NCBI GenBank assembly: GCA_020052215.1
Contig: JAGVPN010000160.1
Location: 1 to 9,646, forward strand
Source: Syntrophobacterales bacterium
Lineage (GTDB): Bacteria; Desulfobacterota; Desulfobaccia; Desulfobaccales; 0-14-0-80-60-11
DNA length: 9,646 nucleotides
Reading direction: 5' to 3'
The notes beneath the pieces are model-generated. The model saw only the letters and a program-made list of their open reading frames with translations, ran no database searches and was not told the DNA's origin. Both the position numbers and the translations under genes were made by a program. Each line of letters opens with the position of its first letter. Positions within the stretch are counted from its first letter, which is position 1. Positions 1-5,381 of this stretch are shown here, piece by piece.

Positions 1-90
1 CTGGTGGAATGGATTCAACAGCGAAACCACCTCGCCTATCTCTCGCATAAAGAGAGAAAAAAGCGAAAAAATAGCCAATTGACGTTGTAG
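1..90 (+). CDS. 3' end of an unidentified gene entering from the left
   Basis: Plus-strand frame 1 is open from the edge to TAG at 88-90 and encodes 29 residues that begin LVEWIQQRNHLAYLSHKERK and end in a lysine- and arginine-rich tail. The mix of hydrophobic and basic residues looks like a natural protein C-terminus. The gene would converge on the primase-helicase, leaving 36 bases between the two stops. The minus strand is also open here (ATG at 102 running off the edge), but it has no Shine-Dalgarno and reads as a hydrophobic shadow. No family can be named from so short a piece. Confidence 0.4.
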   Translation: MVEWIQQRNHLAYLSHKERKKRKNSQLTL

Positions 91-96
91 GGTTAA

Positions 97-128
97 AAAC
101 ATTATGCCATGAGGAAGGGGAAATGTTT
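97..128. terminator. Weak AT-rich hairpin between convergent gene ends
   Basis: AAACATT (97-103) pairs with AATGTTT (122-128) around an 18-base loop. On the minus strand the stem runs into TTTTT. It lies between the stop of the left-edge gene and the primase stop, where a shared terminator is expected. The stem is only 7 bp and almost all A-T, so it would be weak. Confidence 0.25.
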
Positions 129-2253
129 AAGATTTTAGGTAAGCGTCGTATAACTTTTCGGTGATGACGTAGGGTTCCCATTCCCGATGCTCATCAATGA
201 GAGTTCCAGCCCTGAGCCGCTCAAACCAGAATTTTTGAACCGTGGGCATTGTGTGAATGATCTGATCTAAGAGCGCCGCGGTTCTGGGAATCTTGCGTAG
301 GTCAACTGCGCTTGTGTCCATTTCCAGGAGGTCATATAGCAGGGCCTCCAGGCCGCCGTGGTTCATCTGTTGAAAGATTGCGCCGAAGTAGGTATGGTCT
401 TGCATATGCTTATCGCTCACGTCCAGAACGAGAAAACGGCGTTCTTCTAATCCGGCCGGGATTACCCAGGAAGAGTTACTGGCCACCACCAGGTTGATAT
501 GATTTTTTACCGCAAAGGCGTCTTTCCCCTTGGGCTCACAAAGGATAACGGGTTCGGTGATCATGGCCTTCAGGACCCCTTCAGCCGTCCGGTCGCCGGC
601 CCATATTCCTTCATCGCAAAAGACTAAAAGTGCATCCTTTAGGTGGGAATTGAAGCGCCCGGTCAGTTGGTTCTGGTTCGTAACATGAAGGAAATGACCG
701 CCATAAACCCGGCCATATTGGGAGACACAGCAGCCTTTCCCGGTTCCCTGTTTGCCCCTCAGCACAACGGATGTCCCCGAACATTCGTCGCCAAGATTTT
801 TGATGGGGTGCGCCATCCATGCCTTGATGTAACGAAAAATTTCCTCATTACCGGCGCAAATTACGTCTCTCACATGGTTCCAATATAACGAGCAATCACC
901 TTTAACAGGTTCAACTGCGAGTCCCCGATAGAGGTTGTAAAATCCATCCACATCTGCGCCAGGCGCAAAGACAATTCCTGAATATTGCCGGCGCCTGGGA
1001 GAATCCAGCCACAACTTTGAAAGTGCTACTGTGCCGGTGCCGTCGGCAGAGGGGACTTCAACTCGCCGGTTGGCGTAGAAATTTTTGAAGTCAGGGACAG
1101 AGGAAAAAGTGACATCTGGCCGGTTGAATACCGGGTCCACCACTTCGTTAAGGATGACACACTTACCGCCCAGCATTACCACCGCGTGCTTCCGGTTCAA
1201 GTCGGCAATGACGTTGACCCGTGCCGCGGTGTTGGGTGCCCCCTGTGGCTTCCCCTGGGCCTCGCCCCTGATTGCTTCCCGTTCCGCCTGGTCGCAGTCC
1301 TGCCCATCATCCGCCGCCGGCGGCTGGGGCTGGTACTGGCTTTTACCGGGGGTGTAAAACTCGGTCATGCCGGCCAGGGCCTTGTTAATGGTCATGGCTC
1401 CGTAGGTGCTCCCCGCTGTGGGGCGGTCCCACTTCTTCCGCATGAGTCCTGATTGCCGGAAAAGCTGATCAATGCGTCCGGGGTCCGGGCCGGTCCAAAA
1501 GGCCAGTAAGCTACATAGGGCGAGGTCTGCCCTACTATCATCGCCGCCGTATTCGCTGGTATCCCCATCCCAAAGTGCGGAAAACTTGTGGCCATTTGTG
1601 GCTGATTTCGCCTTGTCTATCAGGGCGAAATCGGACATTTCCATGGCAGGGCTGGGGTCTTTAGGTGGGGCCTGCTTGGGTGCCTCTGAGGACTTGCCGA
1701 ACACCTCTTGGTGCAGGGCCATCAACTCGGCTTGCCTGGCTTCGATGGTGGTGGGGGTTCCTTCCAGGTGCGCGCCGGTCATGGTGAAATATCGGAGTCT
1801 GTCATAAACTTCGATTTTCATGCCGCATGGTAATGCTCTGCTATTGCCAGCATTGACCGGCCACTTGGCTTTAGCTATCGTGTGGGTTCCCGTTCCGCTT
1901 GGGCTTGCCTCAGAAGACGAATTTAGATATTCGATAATCACTTGAGCACAGAATTTTAGTTGCCCAGTTTCGGGGTCCCGGCACTTGTCAAGGTCAATTC
2001 CGGTGAAAGGATCATCGGCGCCGAACTCATAGCCTATCCCGGCTATGCCGTTGTTCTTGTGATCCTCCCAATAGCCAACAGCCAGATCGAACTCTCCCCA
2101 GGTTCCAGGGTCGTTCGCCATGGCATTGCCACCGGTCTTGGGATTCTTGGGAACTTTGGTAGGTTTGCCTTCCCGCTCCTCCAAACTCCAGCATACCCAC
2201 TGGGGACGGACCTTTAGCTCCTGTGGAATTTTTTCAGGGCGCGGGGTTAGCAT
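127..2253 (-). CDS. Primase-polymerase/SF3-type helicase, NrS-1 polymerase and DUF5906 family
   Basis: This is the likely replication protein of the element: it would prime and unwind its own origin. The start at 2253 (MLTPRPEK) has an AGGGGGG Shine-Dalgarno about 7 bases upstream and gives 708 residues; the longer open frame to 2385 adds only proline/glycine-rich, unprotein-like sequence. Residues 1-190 look like an archaeo-eukaryotic primase domain: GIDLDK (D87, D89) is the metal-binding DxD, SPSGTGTH ends in the expected His124, and KIEVYD (146-151) is the third motif. Residues 205-300 resemble the helix-bundle domain of NrS-1 polymerase. The helicase part has Walker A GKQGTGKG (500-507), Walker B LLVFCDE (D547, E548), a sensor Asn at VVASN (N593) and an arginine-finger-like ERRF (R605, R606). 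All key motifs are intact and the length is near that recalled for NrS-1 polymerase (about 720). It is the last gene of the alpA operon. Confidence 0.85.
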   Translation of the reverse strand: MLTPRPEKIPQELKVRPQWVCWSLEEREGKPTKVPKNPKTGGNAMANDPGTWGEFDLAVGYWEDHKNNGIAGIGYEFGADDPFTGIDLDKCRDPETGQLKFCAQVIIEYLNSSSEASPSGTGTHTIAKAKWPVNAGNSRALPCGMKIEVYDRLRYFTMTGAHLEGTPTTIEARQAELMALHQEVFGKSSEAPKQAPPKDPSPAMEMSDFALIDKAKSATNGHKFSALWDGDTSEYGGDDSRADLALCSLLAFWTGPDPGRIDQLFRQSGLMRKKWDRPTAGSTYGAMTINKALAGMTEFYTPGKSQYQPQPPAADDGQDCDQAEREAIRGEAQGKPQGAPNTAARVNVIADLNRKHAVVMLGGKCVILNEVVDPVFNRPDVTFSSVPDFKNFYANRRVEVPSADGTGTVALSKLWLDSPRRRQYSGIVFAPGADVDGFYNLYRGLAVEPVKGDCSLYWNHVRDVICAGNEEIFRYIKAWMAHPIKNLGDECSGTSVVLRGKQGTGKGCCVSQYGRVYGGHFLHVTNQNQLTGRFNSHLKDALLVFCDEGIWAGDRTAEGVLKAMITEPVILCEPKGKDAFAVKNHINLVVASNSSWVIPAGLEERRFLVLDVSDKHMQDHTYFGAIFQQMNHGGLEALLYDLLEMDTSAVDLRKIPRTAALLDQIIHTMPTVQKFWFERLRAGTLIDEHREWEPYVITEKLYDAYLKS

Positions 2254-2408
2254 GGCACACCCCCCTGGTCCGTCGCCGCCGGCGGGCCGCCGCCAGCCGC
2301 CCCCGGGTCTTGGTTGGTGGCGCCGGTGGATTCGAGGGTAGGCCGCCGCCGAATCAAAATCACCGGCGGTTGGGCAGGTGTGCACCCATTGATGGTCAGG
2401 CTATCCAC
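2247..2408 (-). CDS. Possible 53-residue protein between alpA and primase
   Basis: A GTG at 2408 lies 4 bases after the AlpA-like stop and has AGGG 7 bases upstream. The frame ends in TGCTAA, which overlaps the ATG of the primase gene. Such tight packing suggests a translationally coupled operon member, and without it the operon would hold an unexplained gap of about 160 bases. The product begins MDSLTINGCTPAQPPVILIR and continues with a proline-, glycine- and alanine-rich tail. No domain is recognised. The doubt is real: the DNA is very GC-rich, stops are rare there, and the tail could be chance translation. Confidence 0.35.
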   Translation of the reverse strand: MDSLTINGCTPAQPPVILIRRRPTLESTGATNQDPGAAGGGPPAATDQGGVPC

Positions 2409-2412
2409 GGAA

Positions 2413-2595
2413 TCACCCTGCCCGGGAGGCCTCAATCAATTGCTCCAGCCTGTCGATGTCCACGAATAAAGCACCCGAAAGTTTTACGAAAATTTCCGGA
2501 TGTTTTTTTAGGTGGAACCACTTATAAAACGTCGCCGGCTCGAACGGCAACTTGGTTGGCCAGTTCTTTATTTTCGATACCCTCACCAGTCTCAT
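2413..2595 (-). CDS. AlpA-like helix-turn-helix protein (regulator or excisionase)
   Basis: A 60-residue basic protein beginning MRLVRVSKIKNWPTKLPFEP. The central part (about 13-42: LPFEPATFYKWF, then KHPEIFVKLSGALFVD) has the layout of the MerR/AlpA-type winged helix used by phage excisionases and AlpA regulators: helix-turn-helix, then a beta wing ending in a hydrophobic strand, then a C-terminal helix DIDRLEQLIEA. The ATG at 2595 is chosen because GAGGT lies 6 bases upstream; the frame can be extended to 2631, but that reads through the terminator stem. In P4-like elements this protein activates or represses early genes or directs integrase toward excision. Here it is the first gene of the replication operon and sits far from the att site, which favours a transcriptional role. 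The family call rests on fold pattern, not alignment. Confidence 0.6.
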   Translation of the reverse strand: MRLVRVSKIKNWPTKLPFEPATFYKWFHLKKHPEIFVKLSGALFVDIDRLEQLIEASRAG

Positions 2596-2614
2596 GGCAT
2601 TACCTCGTTTTGAT

Positions 2615-2651
2615 AAAATTAAAAAAGCCAAGGCTGTAATAACCCTGGCTT
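2615..2651 (-). terminator. Intrinsic terminator just upstream of the AlpA-like gene
   Basis: On the minus strand AAGCCAGGG (2651-2643) pairs with CCTTGGCTT (2633-2625), giving 9 bp with one G-U pair and a 9-base loop. TTTTTTAATTTT follows. The structure ends about 20 bases before the AlpA-like start codon. It either insulates the operon from integrase-side transcription or, if the promoter lies upstream, controls the operon by premature termination. A 12-codon frame (ATG 2657, TAA 2619) spans the hairpin but has no Shine-Dalgarno. Confidence 0.7.
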
Positions 2652-2680
2652 AAGCATAGTCAAAAATCGTAAAATAGCAA

Positions 2681-2710
2681 ATTATAGTTATTATTTACAA
2701 CATAATTAAA
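2681..2710 (-). promoter_or_regulatory. Candidate promoter for the alpA-primase operon
   Basis: A perfect TATAAT lies at 2686-2681, with TTTAAT at 2710-2705 as a weak -35 (18-bp spacer). Transcription would start near 2674 and pass through the terminator at 2651-2615 before reaching the first gene. A rival promoter, TTGACT (2663-2658) with TATTAC (2641-2636), would start inside the hairpin and escape it. The sequence alone does not decide between them. Confidence 0.45.
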
Positions 2711-2836
2711 GTAACCTTTCTTGCTATTGTTAATTAATTAACGATATTAGATGATTTTGTAGGCAAAATATGGGAGGGGAAAAATGCTTAAGGGATAACT
2801 TATTGAAATCCTTTACAAGAGCAAAAAAGGTTACTT
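2709..2836. repeat. 11-bp inverted repeat flanking the control region
   Basis: AAGTAACCTTT (2709-2719) is repeated exactly in inverted form as AAAGGTTACTT (2826-2836), 106 bases away. One copy overlaps the candidate -35 of the alpA operon. The other lies just past the stop codon of the unknown 229-residue gene. The spacing suits two operator sites bridged by one regulator, or integrase/excisionase arm sites. Confidence 0.55.
2725..2746. promoter_or_regulatory. Palindromic operator candidate
   Basis: GTTAATTAATTAAC (2729-2742) is a perfect 14-bp palindrome. Three further matching pairs beyond one mismatch on each side extend it to 2725-2746. It lies about 15 bp upstream of the candidate -35 of the alpA operon, where a dimeric repressor or activator would bind. 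AT-rich DNA yields palindromes by chance, so binding is inferred. Confidence 0.45.
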
Positions 2837-2852
2837 AGTGATAAGACTTAAA

Positions 2853-3542
2853 TTATGTCTCATTCCAAGGATGAAAAGAATAGCGATTTTTCAGCATCTT
2901 CTTGAATGCTTGGACAGATGGGTTTTTCTCATGACCTGACGGAGTTTTGACTTTCTTCACTAAGCCTTCTTCCACCATTTTTTCAATGACCCTTTTCCAA
3001 GACTGGCGGCCTGCTTTCCTTGTTCGTTTCTCCTTGTCAGGATCATAACCCCGGAGCTCCAGGACCCTTATCAGAAAAGTCATATCTATGGGACGCTTCA
3101 TCCCGGTTTCAATGCCGACTATCTTGGTTTTCCGCAAGATTTTACTAGCGTCGGGCCTTTGGATTCCGGACCTAAGCATCCTGATCCACTCGATGAAATG
3201 GTCCTTAGCCCAAGAGGGGAGGTCTGGGTGAAAATCGGCAAAACCTGGTGAAATCTCATATTCTCCATTGAACAGCAGGCGGCCGCCACAAGAAGGTACC
3301 TCTATGATGAATTTACCAGCGCGTCGTGATTCGGCAGGTCGGTTCTTCATGAGACCGGACGCAAGGGCTTTAACGGAAAGACCGTCAATTTTCTCTTGGA
3401 TTTCATAAAATTCAGGGACCCAAGTCCCGGTTTTGGGGTCCCATGGGGGAAGACTTCTGAGTTTTTCTTTTTCTGCCTTGATTGCTTCAAGAAGCTCTAA
3501 TTGTCTTGGGGTGAGTGGGGGAAAATCAGAGGTATGATTCAT
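2853..3542 (-). CDS. Unrecognised 229-residue element protein downstream of integrase
   Basis: I do not recognise this family. The ATG at 3542 is chosen because a full AGGAGG lies 7 bases upstream. The frame also opens at a GTG (3644) that overlaps the integrase stop by 8 bases, but that start has no Shine-Dalgarno. The protein is basic and apparently soluble, with no signal peptide or membrane segment. Residues 8-30 (PPLTPRQLELLEAIKAEKEK) form a LexA-like opening helix that could also be a short coiled coil. Residues 36-75 are charged. Residues 78-125 look like a mixed alpha/beta patch. Residues 172-212 (RKAGRQSWKRVIEKMVEEGL, then KKV) have the helix-then-wing pattern of a winged helix. A DNA-binding role is therefore plausible but unproven. 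Its place after int suggests co-transcription and a part in integration, excision or lysogeny control. Confidence 0.75.
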   Translation of the reverse strand: MNHTSDFPPLTPRQLELLEAIKAEKEKLRSLPPWDPKTGTWVPEFYEIQEKIDGLSVKALASGLMKNRPAESRRAGKFIIEVPSCGGRLLFNGEYEISPGFADFHPDLPSWAKDHFIEWIRMLRSGIQRPDASKILRKTKIVGIETGMKRPIDMTFLIRVLELRGYDPDKEKRTRKAGRQSWKRVIEKMVEEGLVKKVKTPSGHEKNPSVQAFKKMLKNRYSFHPWNET

Positions 3543-3636
3543 CTGGCCGCCTCCTGGAGCGTCCCTGGTGGTGAATCCGGGGAAGGCGGCCAGGATGACC
3601 GCCTTGTCGGGTGCGCACCCTATCCCCAAAATTGTT

Positions 3637-4839
3637 TTACTCACCCATTTTAATCACGTTTGACTTAAGTTTCGGGGTCAGCAGTTCTCCACTCCGGACT
3701 GCCGCCTCGTTAGCTCTCCCAGGTCGAAGGTGGCTATATTTCAGAGTAGTGCGAAAGTCCTTATGGTTCAGTAGCTCTTGAACTACTTTAAGATTTTCCC
3801 CTTCACCATTTCTTCCACCTTTATTGACATGGGCGCTGGCGAAGTTGTGTCTCAAGTCATGGAATCTAAAATCATCCGGCAAGCCCGCTACCTTCTTAAT
3901 CCGCAACCATGGACCTTTGAAGTTGCTTCTCATTTTGCCGTCCTTACCGGGAAACACGTACTCCGAAGTTTGCGGCAGAGCCTTGAGCACTTCCATTCCT
4001 TCCGGGGAGACCTGCGTCGTAATTGTCTCGGTTCCTTTGCGTCGGTGGGAGATCACCAGCGTTACCATGTTTCGTTCAAAATCCAAGTCGGCCCACCGTA
4101 GTGGGAACAGCGTTCCCCGACGCACTCCAGTTAGCAAGGCAAACTCGATAAAGGCCGCCTGGGTTCTGTTCGGCCATGTCTCCAAAGTGCTCCGCAGAGC
4201 CGCAAGCTGTTCATCTGAAAAGTATGTAGTGCGCTCGTTATCCAGGTGAGGCATCTTAACTTGACCATGGTCAAAAGGGGTTTCTCCCTTATACTTGAAG
4301 TCTGGGCCTTGAGCAAACCTGTAAAGGCGGTGCAGCAAGACCAGTTGATGTTTAATGGTAGCCGCAGAGAAGGACTTGCCACGCTTGCTCAAGTACGGCG
4401 TTCCGTCCTTAGTTTTCCCTTTGGTCATGTCCAGCTTCAAGCGGTTCACGTCCATAGCTGAGATTTTATCCAAGTCCTTTTTGGTGAACCGGGGTTCCAG
4501 GTGAGTCTCATAGTTGAACTTGTCGGTTATCCAGGTTTTTTTATTGCCCGGTATTTGTGCCCACTTGAGGTATGTCTTCCAAACTTCTCCTACTGTGGGG
4601 ACTTGCTTCACATTTCGGTTAATTTCATACTCGCCCCGCACCATGTCCCCTTTAATGGCCGCTTCCGTCTCCCTGCCGATAGTGAGGTTATCCACGACGC
4701 GGGTTACTCGCTTGCCCTTGATAGAGACGCACACCCGATATTTCTTATCCCGGCCAAAGGTGGCGCCGCAGTTGGAGCATGATTTAGCGTCTAACCCGTT
4801 GCTGGTATAACAGCCGGTGCAATAAATCTGAATCGCCAT
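3637..4839 (-). CDS. int: Tyrosine recombinase (integrase) with N-terminal zinc ribbon
   Basis: It integrates and excises the element at its att site. The 400-residue protein starts at ATG 4839 with GAGGGGG about 6 bases upstream. Residues 7-24 hold CTGC and CSNC (C7, C10, C21, C24), a zinc-ribbon knuckle. Residues 30-75 look like an arm-binding region and 82-180 like the SAM-like core-binding domain. The catalytic domain is complete: Arg240 in LLTGVRRGTLFPLRW, Lys268 in SHRRKGT, His327 and Arg330 in FHDLRH, His359 in LLNHKDF and the nucleophile Tyr368 in TTLKYSHL. The gene points away from the att fragment at 5040-5067, with about 190 bases between them holding short direct repeats. All catalytic residues are present, so it is probably active. 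The start of the unknown downstream gene follows closely, suggesting one transcript. Confidence 0.95.
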   Translation of the reverse strand: MAIQIYCTGCYTSNGLDAKSCSNCGATFGRDKKYRVCVSIKGKRVTRVVDNLTIGRETEAAIKGDMVRGEYEINRNVKQVPTVGEVWKTYLKWAQIPGNKKTWITDKFNYETHLEPRFTKKDLDKISAMDVNRLKLDMTKGKTKDGTPYLSKRGKSFSAATIKHQLVLLHRLYRFAQGPDFKYKGETPFDHGQVKMPHLDNERTTYFSDEQLAALRSTLETWPNRTQAAFIEFALLTGVRRGTLFPLRWADLDFERNMVTLVISHRRKGTETITTQVSPEGMEVLKALPQTSEYVFPGKDGKMRSNFKGPWLRIKKVAGLPDDFRFHDLRHNFASAHVNKGGRNGEGENLKVVQELLNHKDFRTTLKYSHLRPGRANEAAVRSGELLTPKLKSNVIKMGE

Positions 4840-4869
4840 GTTAACCCCCTCTCGCCAGATTGCTCAAAT

Positions 4870-4894
4870 TCTCCTGTGCATCTCCTGTGCACAG
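4870..4894. repeat. Tandem 11-bp direct repeats upstream of integrase
   Basis: TCTCCTGTGCA occurs twice head to tail (4870-4880 and 4881-4891). The second copy runs into the 10-bp palindrome CTGTGCACAG (4885-4894). They lie 31 bases upstream of the integrase start, between int and the att core. Integrase arm-type sites have this size and placement, but they could equally be operators controlling int. Confidence 0.5.
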
Positions 4895-4917
4895 ATGCAG
4901 CAAAACTTATCTCTATA

Positions 4918-5010
4918 TGGGAAAAACCATCGCAAACTCTATGCTGATAATATCCTTAATTTACAGGTATTGTCACGAATTATCTCAAGGTGGAAAAAAC
5001 TGGAAAACAC
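4918..5010. repeat. Three near-identical TGG(A/G)AAAA-type decamers beside the att site
   Basis: TGGGAAAAAC (4918-4927), TGGAAAAAAC (4991-5000) and TGGAAAACAC (5001-5010) differ pairwise by only one or two bases. The last two are in tandem, 30 bases from the tRNA-like fragment. They are candidate integrase or accessory-factor sites. A-rich content makes chance repeats possible. Confidence 0.3.
4947..4976 (-). promoter_or_regulatory. Candidate integrase promoter
   Basis: On the minus strand GTGACA (4976-4971) and TATTAT (4952-4947) are separated by 18 bp. The transcript would start near 4940 and carry a leader of about 100 bases that includes the tandem TCTCCTGTGCA repeats, so a protein bound there could block it. 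Both hexamers are only partial matches to consensus. Confidence 0.35.
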
Positions 5011-5039
5011 TTTGGGAATGGAATAGCATTCAAGGGGTC

Positions 5040-5067
5040 AGGGGTTCAAATCCCCTCAGCTCCACCA
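5040..5067 (+). ncRNA. ssrA: 3' fragment of tmRNA (ssrA): attachment-site copy
   Basis: T-stem AGGGG (5040-5044), seven-base loop TTCAAAT (5045-5051), closing strand CCCCT (5052-5056), acceptor strand CAGCTCC (5057-5063), discriminator A and encoded CCA (5065-5067). CAGCTCC would pair with a GGGGCTG-type 5' end, as in tmRNA; I know of no common tRNA isotype with this acceptor. No matching 5' half, tag reading frame or D-arm lies in the 230 bases upstream, so the gene is not complete here. It is best read as the displaced 3' end left when the element integrated and supplied its own copy. Intact ssrA should lie at the other end of the element, left of the window. An unusual tRNA is the main alternative. 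Confidence 0.75.
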
Positions 5068-5083
5068 CTTTTTGGCAATAAAT

Positions 5084-5128
5084 AAGGCAAGTTAGCGATG
5101 GTTAAGCTGACTTGCCTTTCTTGCTTTT
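5084..5128 (+). terminator. Strong intrinsic terminator (native ssrA terminator)
   Basis: AAGGCAAGTTAGC (5084-5096) pairs along its whole length with GCTGACTTGCCTT (5106-5118), 13 bp with one G-U pair and a 9-base loop. TTTCTTGCTTTT follows. It starts 17 bases after the CCA end, the normal place for the terminator of a tRNA or tmRNA gene. In the integrated state it is parted from the intact gene. Confidence 0.8.
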
Positions 5129-5131
5129 AAG

Positions 5132-5155
5132 AGGGGCGGTGCGCTCACCGCCCCT
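5132..5155. repeat. REP-like GC palindrome
   Basis: AGGGGCGGTG (5132-5141) and CACCGCCCCT (5146-5155) form a perfect 10-bp stem with a CGCT loop. Palindromes built on AGGGGC and GCCCCT are common intergenic repeats in several bacterial phyla and are often spread by REP-associated transposases. No long T-run follows on either strand, so a repeat is more likely than a terminator. Confidence 0.55.
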
Positions 5156-5188
5156 ACGGGGGTTGCGACCATAAAGCCAGAGTTACCT

Positions 5189-5341
5189 CTATGACGGCAA
5201 CTTGGTCTGAGGTGGGTTGACCGCAGCGAAGACGAGCTTGAGGCTGGTCGGTAGGCCCATGATGTGCCGGGTCCGGATGAGTTCGTGGAGCTTTGATTGA
5301 ATAAAGGGGTTGGCCCCCTTTGAGGTTTTGATCTTAATTTC
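5189..5341 (-). pseudogene. Possible remnant of a gene 3' end, unidentified
   Basis: Between pstB and the REP-like palindrome one minus-strand frame reads as protein for about 50 codons to TAG at 5189, including KLHELIRTRHIMGLPTSLKL. Many of its codons end in G or C, as in the neighbouring pst genes. No start codon with a Shine-Dalgarno lies before it, and upstream the frame runs into pstB in another reading frame. It could be the tail of a decayed or displaced gene, or chance. No family is recognised. Confidence 0.2.
5303..5321 (-). terminator. Candidate terminator of the pst operon
   Basis: AAAGGGG (5303-5309) and CCCCTTT (5315-5321) form a 7-bp stem with a 5-base loop, 60 bases past the pstB stop. 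On the minus strand it is followed by ATTCAATC, which is a poor T-tract. It is the best hairpin near the operon end but not a convincing terminator. Confidence 0.3.
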
Positions 5342-5381
5342 AAACCTGCAAAATATGGGAATTACGTACAGTGGCAAGTAA

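Larger units (their letters stand above)
1..5067. mobile_element. Integrated satellite-like element, left part outside the window
   Basis: Seen: a tyrosine integrase, an AlpA-like small DNA-binding protein and a primase-helicase, all on the minus strand, ending on the right at a CCA-terminated tRNA-like 3' fragment (5040-5067). Known: this gene trio is the core of P4-like satellites and related integrative elements, which insert at the 3' ends of tRNA and tmRNA genes. Inferred: the right boundary is the att site at about 5040-5067. The left boundary, with the intact target gene and any cargo, lies beyond base 1. The AT-rich control region and mixed codon use contrast with the GC-rich pst genes. 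No structural phage genes are visible, so it could be a satellite, a phage remnant or a non-phage integrative element. Confidence 0.8.

Noticed and set aside
1..102. Minus-strand frame from ATG 102 off the left edge
   Set aside because: No ribosome site, hydrophobic low-information sequence, and it opposes a more protein-like plus-strand frame ending at 90.
2254..2385. N-terminal extension of the primase-helicase to 2385
   Set aside because: The added 44 residues are proline-, glycine- and arginine-rich and overlap other likely genes. The internal ATG at 2253 has a Shine-Dalgarno and directly precedes the conserved domain.
3543..3644. GTG start giving a 263-residue form of the unknown protein
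   Set aside because: It has no Shine-Dalgarno, while ATG 3542 has a full AGGAGG at ideal spacing. Kept only as an alternative.
4840..5067. Complete tmRNA or tRNA gene ending at 5067
   Set aside because: No 5' acceptor strand pairing with CAGCTCC, no D-arm and no tag reading frame in the upstream 230 bases.
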